Shown here piece by piece: positions 22,231 to 33,163 of a stretch of DNA of 64,000 nucleotides. The notes beneath the pieces were generated by a model, which saw nothing but the letters and a program-made list of their open reading frames with translations, made no database searches and had not been told where the DNA came from. A program made the translations under genes and the position numbers. Source of the DNA: Hepsetus odoe (taxonomy: Eukaryota; Chordata; Actinopteri; Characiformes; Hepsetidae). Location of the stretch: contig CM029366.1 of the NCBI GenBank assembly GCA_017165825.1, positions 34,691,071 to 34,755,070 on the forward strand, given 5' to 3'. Each line of letters begins with the position of its first letter. Position 1 is the stretch's first letter.

Positions 22231-24180
22231 ATCCCCTGATCTACTGGTTCACAAGACCCACCAAACTGATCACTTCAGAGAGACATTTCAGACTGAAACC
22301 ACTGAGGAACTGAGTTCTGGATCTGACTGGGTGTCCGCTTTAAGGAGCTGAGGGATGAAGTGACATCGTTCTTGGTTTTTGTTCAAATAATAGCAGCAGT
22401 GTTTTGAATAAACTGATTTCAATTTTTTATTCAGTATTTCGGCCACTGATGTTTCACTGTAATCAACCAAGTAGTTAATTACGGATTATCTCAGGTGACA
22501 CTCAGAAAATCACTTTCAGATGAAGTGAAAGAGACCACAGAGAGACCGACTGACCCAGGTTTCTGCTGAGGGAACCTTTGAGTGTCTCATTTGTTTAACT
22601 GGGTTCCAGTTGAAGCACACTGTTCCACTGGTGTTAAAAGCAGATGATGGCTTAGGTCAAATTTATTTAAAAAAAAAGAATTACGAAGAGTTCTCAAACT
22701 TTCCAGCACCACACCAACACCAGCCTAATCTCCACAGAGAGAAAGATAATTAGGTAATGGATCATTTTTTGTTTGAATTTAACCCTGTGTTTACACTTTA
22801 AACTGGATCTAAACACCAGTTTGATAGTTTTCAGTTCCCAGAAAGCAGGATATCAGCACCTGAATAGCGCTCAGATAAGCTCCTTGTTCTGCCTGGGTTC
22901 AATCAGGAGGAGGTTCTTCAGGTTCTGGCCGGTAAATGTTTAAACAAGTGGAGTTTCTCAGTGAAAACTCCTCACTCAGCCTGGAACATGATCCCTGAGC
23001 AAACACAACCCAGCGCTCGGATACGGATGAGGACCACTTCCCCTTCCAAACCACTAAATCTCACCAGTCCCTCTGTCTCCTCGTCCCCCTAGTGAGACGA
23101 ACGGCAGCACTGCTTTCCTAATGCAGGTGAACTGAATCGAATGAAGCAGAATTTAAACAAATCCAGACATTGAGTTCAGTGATGGAGGAGTGTGTTTGGG
23201 GGTTTAGGGGTTTTGTATCCTTCACACGTGTTGGCTGAGCTCGGAGACGGCGGGAGGCCGGAGGGGGGGCTCATTATCCGCAGGCAAAGCTTCCCTCTTT
23301 CTGAGAGAAGTGTAGAGGGGGGTTCAGGGGTCCCTGGACAGCCTTGAGATGGCTCTCAAAAGAGCAGCACACAGCCAGAGGCCCAGCAAAATTACCCAGA
23401 AAAAAGGAGAGGCGACTTCTGATCGCACCGGTTGAAGATCTGTTTGAAATGTAAATGTGGGTCTGAGTTTTATTACCCCCCCAAATCCCCCACATCCCCC
23501 ACATCCCCCTGCACCCCTCCTGCAGTGAAAAGTAAAGGCAGACTGTCGTTCTTCTCTTTGTCGCTTTTTTGCTGTTTCTGTCCAGAAAATCGGCCCAATG
23601 ATGAAGTCATGTTGAGGAAGGAGATTCAGCTCCAGCAGCCTGACGAGTCTCTTTCGGAGTTTTCCACAAAGCACTACCCATTTCCACAAACAGCCGTGAG
23701 CCGCAGTGCCCGAAGACACGATGCAAACTACAGGTTCCGCAAACACACACTTCATAATCGCTCTAAAGCTGAACTTGAAATTTGAATTTTATTCAAAAAT
23801 AAAAATCTAGTGCTTGATAGTGCAGAGAGCAGGGGAGGGACTGAAGGTCTGGGGGAGGGACAGTGAGTCCAGAGGATGTTCTGAGGGTTCCGGGTAGAGA
23901 CAGAGGGACAACGGGAGGGACTGAGGACCCAGCTGACAGTCATGGCCTGAAGGAGGGAGCTGAGGGACAATCTGTTTTAGATCATGTCCTTTCCGATGGA
24001 ACTGACGAGCATCACCTGAAACCTGAAAAGAAACCTGAAGCTTGAAAACAGAAGAAAGATGGGACTTTTACCTGGGTTAAGCTCAGATCTCTTTGGATGT
24101 TTAAAGGTTGATTAAGACTGACAGCCTGAAATGTTTTTGATAATAATTTTTAAAACACACACCTGAGCCTCTCTGTGCTT
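22231..24180. other. Intergenic DNA, apparently low in repeats
   Basis: No gene is seen. A C-rich stretch near 23475-23520 (runs of CCCCC and CACATCCCC) and a purine-rich stretch at 23820-23960 stand out. ORFs here lack family signatures and splice context. Confidence 0.35.
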
Positions 24181-24620
24181 CAAGTCAAGTCAAGTAGGTT
24201 TTACTGTCATTTCAACCATTTGCAGTGTTTAGGGACGAGACTCCAGGATCAGGAGGTTGTGGGTTCGAATCCCAGACCAGTAGGTTGCCTTTCAATAGCT
24301 GCCTCCTGCTGCATGCTGTAGAAAGCAGAGGTTGAATTTCGCTGTGTCTCACTGTGTGCTGTTTCACAATGACAAGAATAGTCACTTAAATATCTACACA
24401 GAACACATCGAAATGAAACAACGTTCCTCCAGAACCCTGGTGCTACACATAGGACAACATCTTACATGACAGAGATGCAAAACAAGTACAGACAGGACTA
24501 ACAGTTATTGCAAAATAATTGCAAAGACAGAACATTCATCCGACGAGAGACGGGCAGTATGAACATGAATATGTGAGCAGAGCAGCAGTCTAATCAGCAG
24601 CAGGATGAGGGGATGTTCTG
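24181..24620 (-). mobile_element. L2/Rex-like LINE 3' end, split by a SINE-B
   Basis: The (CAAGT)n terminus and GTAGGTTTTACTGTCATTTC at 24181-24216 resume after the SINE with ACAACGTTCCTCCAGAACCC and ACATTCATCCGACGAGAGAC. These are the reverse complement of the LINE 3' UTR seen at 34.0 and 62.7 kb. Confidence 0.7.
24217..24388 (+). repeat. tRNA-derived SINE, family B
   Basis: The head GCAGTGTTTAGGGACGAGAC has B-box GGTTCGAATCC, and the tail TTGAATTTCGCTGTGTCTCA leads to CAAGAATAGTCACT. It is inserted in a LINE 3' tail. Confidence 0.8.
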
Positions 24621-25384
24621 CACACCACCATCAGTTCTGGCCTGTTTCCCAATCAGTGTTGATTATCTGGAATCATGAAGCCTGGAATGGTTTGTGAGTT
24701 CGTCCATCAATCATGTTAAATCAGGAAGCTGTCAGACACTCTGCTCCATGGTCCAGCAGGAAAAATGGGCAGGATATCAGACAGAAACGATGGACTCTGT
24801 AGTGAATCTGTCCTGAAATATCAGATTAAAGAGAAGAAAATGGAAAATCTCTCCAATAATGTTCACTGCTGTGCATGAGCATCAATTTACTCTGAAATCT
24901 CTGAGGACTTCACTACAGAACCGAGTGTGTTGCTTAAGCCCATCTTTAACCCTAAAAGGTCCACCTAGCTCATTTTTAATAGTACCAGCCCATAATGCAT
25001 CTCTCTGAAAGTCTTTTTACAATTTCTGACTTTTCAGAGTCAGTTCTCTCTTTTTTGGTCCGTTCTGCCTGAGGAGGAAAGGAAGCTCCTAATAATTCTG
25101 CACTCATTACGAAAATGCACATCACCTGATCCGCTTTAATCCAGTCAGCATTCAAGTTTATACATTGGAGTATCTGAAATGTCTGCATTAAATGAAGATC
25201 TGCTCAAAATATTCACAGTGCACAGTGTAGTCTGGAGGAGATTAAAGCATGTGTGTATGTTTCTGCATCATGTAGTGTGAGTGAGCTTCTCCAATTAGTG
25301 ATGTTTCTAAGATGAAGAAATGTTGACAGTTGGTAAAGGATGAACCGAACATTAGAAAGTTGAGTGACAGCTTTTATTTCTCTT

Positions 25385-25740
25385 ATAAAATCCTCAATCT
25401 TTTTTAATTGTCAGTCAGTCAGTCATTTTCTAGGCCGCTTGTCCTAAGCAGGGTCGCAGGAGGGTGCTGGAGTCCATCCCAGCTCACACAGTGCGAAGGA
25501 CGGGGGACACACCCTGGACAGGTCGCCAGCCCATCGCAGTCTTTTTTAATTGTGATGATTAAAAGTTTATTATCTGGTTTGGCTGAAATATTTTTAATAC
25601 ATTGTGTGTCACCAGCAAAAGAGTGGAAGCTGATTTTGTGTTTCTGAAAACTGAACCCAGAGGGAGCATGCATAATCTGAAAAGATTATTTCAGATTATT
25701 TCTCATCATTTATTCTTACCTTCTGGCACAGTTCAGGTGG
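25385..25740 (+). repeat. Interspersed repeat family C fragment, split by repeat E
   Basis: TTTTTTAATTGTGATGATTA... and GGTTTGGCTGAAATAT, AGAGTGGAAGCTGATTTTGT and CTGAACCCAGAGGGAGCA match the segment at 58091-58262 and continue the family seen at 32.58 and 53.77 kb. Confidence 0.6.
25411..25539 (+). mobile_element. Short retroposon (repeat E) with 13-bp target-site duplication
   Basis: It is a 129-bp element from TCAGTCAGTCAGTCATTTTC to CGCCAGCCCATCGCAG. It is flanked by exact TCTTTTTTAATTG copies at 25398-25410 and 25540-25552. A second diverged copy lies antisense at 27179-27282. The GGTCGCAGGAGGGTGCTGGA core is widespread in teleosts, but I cannot name the family. Confidence 0.75.
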
Positions 25741-25850
25741 AAAACACATGGTTGTTTATCAAGATAAATTCAAGCAGCCGTCACGGTGACAGACGCTTCC
25801 ACAGAAACTGCCCTAGTGTCCACTGTATACTGTTCCATTACACTTTATAT

Positions 25851-25851
<1 letters not shown>

Positions 25852-25892
<41 letters not shown>
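25852..25892. repeat. (CA)n microsatellite
   Basis: It is a pure CA tract of about 20 units. Confidence 0.95.
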
Positions 25893-25894
<2 letters not shown>

Positions 25895-27114
25895 TAAGCA
25901 GCTAGAAACATGTCCACTGTTGCATATAAAAAAGTTATATACCTTAAATTAGGTTAAGGTATTAAAGTACTTTTAATATTCTCGTTATTAGATTTTCTAA
26001 AAGCAGGGTATATCACAGCTGTAGAGCGTTTGATGCTCAGGGTGTCGGCGTTGATCCTGGGGAAGAACTGGTTCTACAGTGAGTTCTGTACTGTGTCCGA
26101 TGGTTCATTGTGTTTCTTCCTTCTTTTTAAGCAGCTCCTCAACTCTTTCCTGTCCTACTTGACAGAAGATGTCAGCAGGTTGTGTTTAGGGTTCTGGTGA
26201 ATAAATGGGGGACACAGAGACTGGGGGCTCCAGTCTTTATTAATCTACACCGCACTCACTTAATCGCTGAACCTGGGAAACCTCAGACAGAGGTGTTTAA
26301 ACGCTCGGCAGGACTCCGACCATAGATAGGGTAACACCAAAATAAAGAAACAGAGCTTGACCCGCCTGCCAAGTCCAGATGTCTCTACTTCGCTTCAACC
26401 TTTCGTAATGAAGAATAATCCTCTGACAGGAGATTAATGACATCTCTTTCTCCACTTTAAATGGTTCCCGTGGAGAGAGAGACCAGTGAAAGGAGGGAGA
26501 GAGGAAGGGAAGGCCTGCAGTCTGTCATCGGCTGCACTGATACGGGTTCAGGTTAAACGGGTCACTAAAACATCACCATGGTTCTGCCTCGCCTCCCGGC
26601 CGACCTGTTTGCTCCAGGAGTCTGTCAGGCTGGCTGGTTTGGGCTCCTGGTTTGTATTTAAAGCAATGGGCCAGAAATGAGTAGCTCACCATCTTACACT
26701 GTGCCACTTTTACAAGATCGTTTTTATTGTGTTTGTATTTGTAAAGAACAGTGACAAAATTTTCAGCACCTTTCTTGAGAAACTGCCTGTCTGTCTGTCT
26801 GTCTCTTCAGATGAATCATCCCACTTGACTGAAATGTGGGGGAGAAGTAGCACTGCTGTCCTCTGCTGGGAGACTGCTGTTCAGTTCCCATGCCCAGGTA
26901 AACGCTGCCCTTGGGCCAGATTCCCAATATTCCCCTCCGTCCATAACAGCGTCTCTGGATTAGAATGTCTGTTGAATGTAAACGTGCTCCGAGAACTGGT
27001 TCCCTGTTGGTCTGTCTAGATGTTGTTTAAGACACACACTGACTGAACTACACAACAGGGTCTGTTTCTCCAAGCCCCCTCCAGAGCAGGAGCTGATCTA
27101 GAATCAGTCCTAAA
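25893..27114. other. Intergenic DNA
   Basis: I see no exon or clear transposon. The part 26.44-26.65 kb looks non-repetitive. Confidence 0.35.
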
Positions 27115-27178
27115 TATGCAATATACTACATAAACAGTATCTATTTACACTACATGCTATATAAACTGTCTCTATATA

Positions 27179-27282
27179 GGGTGTGTCTATACTAGGGTGT
27201 GTCCCCCGTCCTTCGCCCTGTGTGAGCTGGGATGGACTTCAGCACTCCCCAACAAGTGGCAGAAAATGACTGACTGACTGAG
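27179..27282 (-). mobile_element. Repeat E copy inside the AT satellite
   Basis: The reverse complement of the 25.4-kb element is seen: GACTGACTGACTGAG end, TGTGAGCTGGGATGGACT and GTGTCCCCCGTCCTTCGC. It is flanked by TCTCTATATA at 27169-27178 and 27283-27292, a 10-bp duplication, although these bases are also satellite sequence. Confidence 0.65.
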
Positions 27283-27789
27283 TCTCTATATACACTATAC
27301 ACAATAGAAACTGTCTCTATATACACTATACACTATAGAAACTGTCTCTATATACACTATATACTATATAAACTGTACGATATACACTATATACTATATA
27401 AACTGTCTCTATATACACTATATACTATACAAACTGTACTATATACACTATATAATATATAAACTGTCTCTATATACACTATATACTATATAAACTCTAT
27501 ATACACTATATACTATATAAACTGTACTATATACACTATATACTATATAAACTGTCTCTATATACACTATATACTATATAAACTGTCCTATATACACTAT
27601 ATACTATATAAACTGTCTCTATATACACTATTTACTATATAAACTCTATATACACTATATGCTATATAAACTGTCTCTATATACAATATATGCTATATAA
27701 ACTGTACTATATACACTATATACTATATTAACTGTACTATATACACTATATACTATATAAACTATATAACTATATATACTATATAAACA

Positions 27790-27995
27790 GGGTGGTGGTG
27801 GTCTAGTGGTAGGGTACTTGCCTACGGATAAAGAGGTCCCCGGTTTGAATCCCACCTCTGGCACTACCACCATTGGGTCCCTGAGCAAGACCCTTAACCC
27901 TGAGTTGCTCCAGGGGGACTGTCCCTGTAATAGGACATGTAAGTCGCTCTGGTTAAGAGCGTCTGCTAAATGCCGTAAATGTAAATGTAAATGTA
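27790..27995 (+). repeat. SINE family A inside the AT satellite
   Basis: Intact head (TGGTCTAGTGGTAGG), B-box GGTTTGAATCC, body and tail (GTTAAGAGCGTCTGCTAAAT, then TGTAAA repeats). It is one of the better-preserved copies. Confidence 0.9.
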
Positions 27996-29154
27996 AACTG
28001 AACTATATACACTATACACTATATAAACTGTCCCTATATTCACTATATACTATATAAACTGTTTCTATATACACTATATACTATATAGTGTATATAGACA
28101 CTATATATATACAGTTTACTATATAAACTGTCTCTATATACACTATATACTATATAAACTGTCCTATATAAAATAAACTGTCCTATATACAATATATGCT
28201 ATATAAACTGTACTATATACACTATATACTATATTAACTGTACTATATACACTATATACTATATGAACTGAACTATATACACTATACACTATATAAACTG
28301 TCCCTATATACACTATATACTATATAAACTGTCTTTATATACACTATACACTATATAAGCTGTACTATATAAGCTATACACTATATAAACTGTCTCTATA
28401 TACACTATATACTATATAAACTGTACTATATACACTATATACTATATAAACTGTCTCTATATACACTATATACTATATAAACTGTCCTATATACAATATA
28501 TGCTATATAAACTGTCTCTATATACACTATATACTATATAAACTGTCTCTATATACACTATATACTATATAAACTGTCTCTATATACACTATACACTATA
28601 TAAACTGTCTCTATATGCACTATACACTATATAAACTGTCTCTATATGCACTATATACTATATAAACTGTCTCTATATGCACTACACACTATATAAACTG
28701 TCTCTATATACACTATATACTATATAAACTGTCCTATATACAATATATGCTATATAAACTGTCTCTATATACACTATATACTATATAAACTGTCTCTATA
28801 TACACTATATACTATATAAACTGTCTCTATATACACTATACACTATATAAACTGTCTCTATATGCACTATACACTATATAAACTGTCTCTATTTGCACTA
28901 TACACTATATAAACTGTCTCTATATGCACTATATACTATATAAACTGTCTCTATATGCACTATACACTATATAAACTGTCTCTATTTGCACTATACACTA
29001 TATAAACTGTCTATATGCACTATATATTATATAAACTGTCTCTATATGCAGTATATACTATATAAACTGTCTCTATATACACTATATACTATAGAAACTG
29101 TCTCTATATACACTATATACTACATGAACTGTCTTTATACACCACACATGCTAT

Positions 29155-29650
29155 ACTTCACTATTGTTAAGCTCCTTCCTGTGTGTTTAACAGCCTCCTC
29201 ACGTCCCCATTGTCTCCTCACGTCCTTACAGTCTCCTCAATATACAGTCTGATTTCCACGTCTGACTTTGTGCTTCAAACACAAACTGAAACTTTGAAAC
29301 CTTCCTTCACCCTCTTGCCTTCGGCCTCCCTCGTCACCAGAACCAGTCAGTGACATAAAATCTCCTTCTCTTTCTGTTTGCTCTTTCTTTCCCTCTTTTT
29401 CTCTCTCCTCCCCTTCTTGCCAGCTCTGTAAGCCTTAACAAATGCACAATAGCTTAATTCTAAATATTTTGTTGCACATCCCCAAGTATTGTTTTACATT
29501 TAAATAAGATACTTTTCCAAAAATCATAAAATCACAACCTGGTCTGAATGGAAAAAGTGTCCTCAGTTCACCCAGCCTGCTCAGAATACACGACATGCAG
29601 ACAATAAATCACACCAGCTTAACATGACAGGCCTTCCAAACAACCCTCCT
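29155..29650. other. Intergenic DNA between the two tandem arrays
   Basis: Nothing coding is seen. A T/C-rich stretch at 29360-29415 is followed by AT-rich DNA. Confidence 0.35.
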
Positions 29651-29652
29651 AA

Positions 29653-29654
29653 TG

Positions 29655-29690
<36 letters not shown>
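29653..29690. repeat. (GT)n microsatellite, interrupted
   Basis: It is a GT tract with two TTT interruptions. Confidence 0.9.
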
Positions 29691-29830
29691 TGATGGACCA
29701 GTCAGGAGTCCAGAGGTGTTGTTGGGTCAAAAGGGGATAATGGCTCCACTTTTCCTGCAATGGACTGACCTCCCACACAGCCAGACTGAACACTGAGGAC
29801 ACTGTGAGAGTAAGTGCCCCCAGAGGACTG

Positions 29831-30516
29831 TAACGCGCCGGTGCCAGCGAGGTCGCTGGGCACCTGTGTGCGAGCCCCGCCCCCCGCCACGTGACAGAAT
29901 GACTCAGTGAATCGGAGCAGGACGCGGGTCCTTGCAGGTGTGCTCACTGAGTCATTGGAGTTCAGTACGACGCCGTCCCCCGAAAGGGGACGTCGCGGAC
30001 CGTGAGTTCCTTGGGGAGGGGCACGGGAGCTGGCTCCCACGTAGGCCCTGCGGATGCGGGTCTGCGATTCCGGCTCGCGTGTCTGCTCTGGGAGGTGCTC
30101 ACGGGGTTCCGGCTTCACCGCGGAGGCGGCGGAGTTTCTCGAGTTTCTAGTTCTCCCGGGTTTTTTGGGTTCTGTTTCTGTTCTCTCTCGAGTCTCTTGG
30201 GTTTCTTTGTGTTTTGTGTTTTTTTTCTCTCTCTCTCGAGTTTTTGTGTTTCTGTTCTCTCTCGAGTTTCTTGGGTTTCTTTGTGCTTTGTGTTTTTTTT
30301 TCTCTCTCTCGAGTTTCTGGTTCTCCCGGGTTTTCTCGAGTTTCCGGGGTGCCGGGGGGATCCTGCCTTGGAGGAGGCGGGATCGGGCGCCCCGGAGTAG
30401 GCGCCTTTGGGGAGGGGCATCTGTAACGCGCCGGTGCCAGCGAGGTCGCTGGGCACCTGTGTGCGAGCCCCGCCCCCCGCCACGTGACAAGGACAGCCTG
30501 CCACACAGGGAGCTGG

Positions 30517-30571
<55 letters not shown>

Positions 30572-31560
30572 CTTGGGAGGCATCGGAGCTGGCTCACGTA
30601 GGTTCTGCGATGCGGTCTGCGTATTCCGCTCGCGTGTCTGCTCTGGAGTGTGCTCACGGGTTCGCTTTCACCGCTGAGGCATGGCGGAGCTGAGCTTTCT
30701 CAGTCTCTCCGGTTTTGGGTTCTGTTTCTGTTCTCTCCTGAGTCTCTTTGGGCTTCCTTTGTGTTTTGTGTTTTTTCTCTCTCTCGAGTTTTTGTGTTTC
30801 TGTCTTCCTCAGCTCTCTTGGCTCTTGTGCTTTGTGTTTTTCTCCCGAAGTTTCTGTTCTCCGGTTTTCTCGAAGCCTGGTGCTGGGGATCCTGCCTTGA
30901 GGAGGCGGATCGGGCGCCCGGCAGGCGCCTTTGGGGGAGGCAAGTATCTGCACGGCCGGTGCCAGCGAGAGCCTGCACCTGTGCAGCGAGCCCCGCCCGC
31001 CACGCGACAGAATGACTCAGTGAATCGAGCAGGACGCTGGTCCTGCAGGCGTGTCACTGAGTCATTGGGATCAGCACGCACGCCGCCCTAAAGGGGACGC
31101 CGCGACCGCGAGTTCCTTGGGAGGCACGGAGCTGGCCCTACGCAGGCTCCCGCGCGGATGCGGGTCTGCGATTCCGCCGCGTGGCTCGTCTGGAGGTGCT
31201 CACGTGTCTCAAGCCACCGAGGTACAAGTGAGTTTTTGTGTCGCCTCTCCCGGAGCTGGGCCCTGTTTCTGCTCTCTCGAGCCCTTGGGCTTTCTTTGCT
31301 TTAGGCGTTTCTCCGAGTTTTTGTGTTTCTGCTCTTCAGCGCTTCTGGTTTCAGGCTTTGGTGCTTTTTTTCTCTTGAGTTTCTGGTTCTCCAAGTTTTC
31401 GAGTTTTGGGCGCTGGGACCCTGCCTGGAGGAGGGCGGGACCGGGCGCCCTGAGCAGGCGCTGGGGAGGGGGGGCATTCAGGGTCGCGCTGTGCCAGTGA
31501 GGTCACGGCACCAGTGCAGCCCGGGCCTCGCCACGACAGTGGACAGCCGCCACAGGGAGC

Positions 31561-31561
<1 letters not shown>
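29831..31561. repeat. GC-rich dimeric tandem repeat (A-B-A'-B' units of about 0.53-0.59 kb)
   Basis: Unit starts share CGGTGCCAGCGAG: A at about 29831, B at about 30424, A' at about 30945 and B' at about 31476 (cut short). A and A' then carry AATGACTCAGTGAATCG and a second TCACTGAGTCATT. B and B' instead carry GGACAGCC...CACAGGGAGC followed by a long GT tract. Units end in a GGAGGCGG-type GC block with GGGCGCC. The middle is T-rich with repeated CTCTCTCGAGTTT and TTTGTGTTTTGTG motifs about 75 bp apart. Later units look shortened. No convincing coding capacity is present. Confidence 0.85.
30520..30568. repeat. (TG)n tract within unit B
   Basis: It is a pure TG tract of about 24 units that follows GAGCTGGACTG. 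An equivalent tract occupies the same place in the next B unit (31563-31616). Confidence 0.95.

Positions 31562-31562
<1 letters not shown>

Positions 31563-31616
<54 letters not shown>
31563..31616. repeat. (GT)n tract ending the GC-rich array
   Basis: It is a pure GT tract of 27 units after CACAGGGAGCTT. The array is lost beyond it. Confidence 0.95.
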
Positions 31617-31618
<2 letters not shown>

Positions 31619-32579
31619 TAGTATTCAGTCTATGATCAGTTTATGATTCAGTGGCTCTTCCAGCTGTGGTTGTACCTCAGTCCAGCTGTGAATCAGTTTA
31701 TAGCACACACACACACACATATATATATATATGTATGTGTGTCGTAAGGTTATATTTATAATTGGAAGATTGTGAGCATAATATCACACCCTAGGGTTGA
31801 CACCCATCCAACAGTGATGTTTATGAACGTGATGTAGAAGGTCAGGTGAGAAACCATGTTGAATTCATACTGTGTTCAGTATTAGGAGACGTGGTGCGGA
31901 TGAAGACACTGAACTGTGACATTTCACTTTCACTTGTAGTTAATTAGGTTTGGTTCCTCTGTATTGGAGGCCTTTTTGCTGCTGATTATTCTTTAAGATT
32001 CTTAGAGCCCAGTCACTTCCATCAGCCCTGTCTCCAGTTTTCTGGGATTGGGAGTTTGGTAGACTCTCCATGAGAATCAGGTTACAATCAGGTTGTGTAA
32101 AAGAACAGCTGTCCTGATATAAATCACAGAAACTCCATAGGCAAAGTCATGTCTGTGGTTTTGGAGTCTCACACTTGCAGTCTGTGTTTCTTACATGTCT
32201 GCTTTCTGAGCTCTATTGTCTGGACATTGTCGGGACAATCTGGAGGTGGGGAATCAGGTCTGATGTTCAGCTACATGTTATTTTAGAGCAGTTCACAACC
32301 TTTTTTCCACCACGGACCAGTTTCATGTAAAACAATATTTTCACAGAATGGAATAGAAACAGCTAAAAACAAAGTGCATAAAAAATGTACTCACTTTTGC
32401 GAGCTTGTGGGTTTAATTTTTTGGTGTACCATATCACGTGACCAAGATTAGCTTTTTTTCTAAATAAAAAAGTCTTTTAGACTCTGATTATCAATAAATT
32501 ATTTTTAAATCAGTATTTTTGTGCGGCCAACATTTAAATGAAACTGCCCAAAACCCGGAGTGTTCAGTTTCAGACATTC
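31617..32579. other. Intergenic DNA
   Basis: A CA/TA dinucleotide run lies at about 31706-31740. Near 32290-32340 the text CCACCACGGACCAGTTTCAT resembles a known fish repeat class I cannot name. No exon is seen. Confidence 0.35.
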
Positions 32580-33163
32580 TCAAAACCGAGCCCCAGTTTG
32601 GTAAGACAAGGGCGACAGGCAAGGAAAAACTCCCCAAAACAGGAGGAAGAAACTTTGGGAGGAACATCCTCCTCTAGTCAACACCAGAAATAAAGAAGGA
32701 AGGAAAGAAAGAGAAAGTGCATTTGATAATGAACCAATTAAGAGGAGCCTTCCAGTAAAGTGAGTTCAGTAAGAGTCCGTTCGTGTCTGTAGTTTGAAGG
32801 TCGGTGAGCTCACTGTGGGGGGTCTGTTTGAGGGGGCGGAGCTTTAGTTCATCTTAGTGGCAGCAGATCCCGAGGATGATCCAGTCTGATGGAGCTGATC
32901 TGGAGTTCAGGTGAGGAGAGGAATCTGATGATAATAGTTTCATCAACTCAGTGGAGAAGCTGGTCTGGAATTCAGGAAACCCTCACGGTGATTGATGGAC
33001 TTTCTGGACATGCCTAAGCTGTCCAGAGAGAGAAATTAGATCTGTTTTGGACTCTCAGTGTTCAGACCATGAATTTAAAGCTTTAACTCCGGCAAACTCG
33101 CTATTACAGCCTGACTAGAAAGGACGAATCCTAGGGTTTTATAAACACAAGACACTGAGACAC
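32580..33163 (+). repeat. Interspersed repeat family C
   Basis: It matches 53830-54650 over many blocks: GAGGAAGAAACTTT, AAGAAAGAGAAAGTGCATTT, TCTTAGTGGCAGCAG, GGTGAGGAGAG, ATTACAGCCTGACTAGAAAG and CACAAGACAC. The (GA)n seen in the other copy is only AGAGAGAGA here. It is probably a LINE-related fish repeat. Confidence 0.7.

Larger units (their letters stand above)
27115..29150. repeat. AT-rich minisatellite/satellite array, about 31-bp unit
   Basis: The array is about 60 imperfect units of the form ACTGTCTCTATATACACTAT + ATACTATATAA, with 30- and 31-bp variants (ACTGTACTATATACAC and ACTGTCCTATATACAA types). It is interrupted by repeat E (27179-27282) and a SINE-A (27790-27995). Variant types recur at a longer spacing (about 247 bp between GTCCTATATACAATATATGC at 28484 and 28731), so higher-order blocks exist. 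Confidence 0.95.

Noticed and set aside
23324..23785. Overlapping 117- and 143-codon frames on opposite strands
   Set aside because: The composition is driven by a C-rich/G-rich stretch, and no family likeness is seen.
27115..29150. CRISPR-like regular repeats
   Set aside because: The units are contiguous satellite monomers without unique spacers, in a vertebrate genome.
29702..30583. Long minus-strand open frame of 293 codons in the GC-rich array
   Set aside because: It is low-complexity (THTHTH, EKTRENRE-type text) and arises from the repeat and microsatellite. Overlapping frames on both strands are equally open, and no family signature is present.
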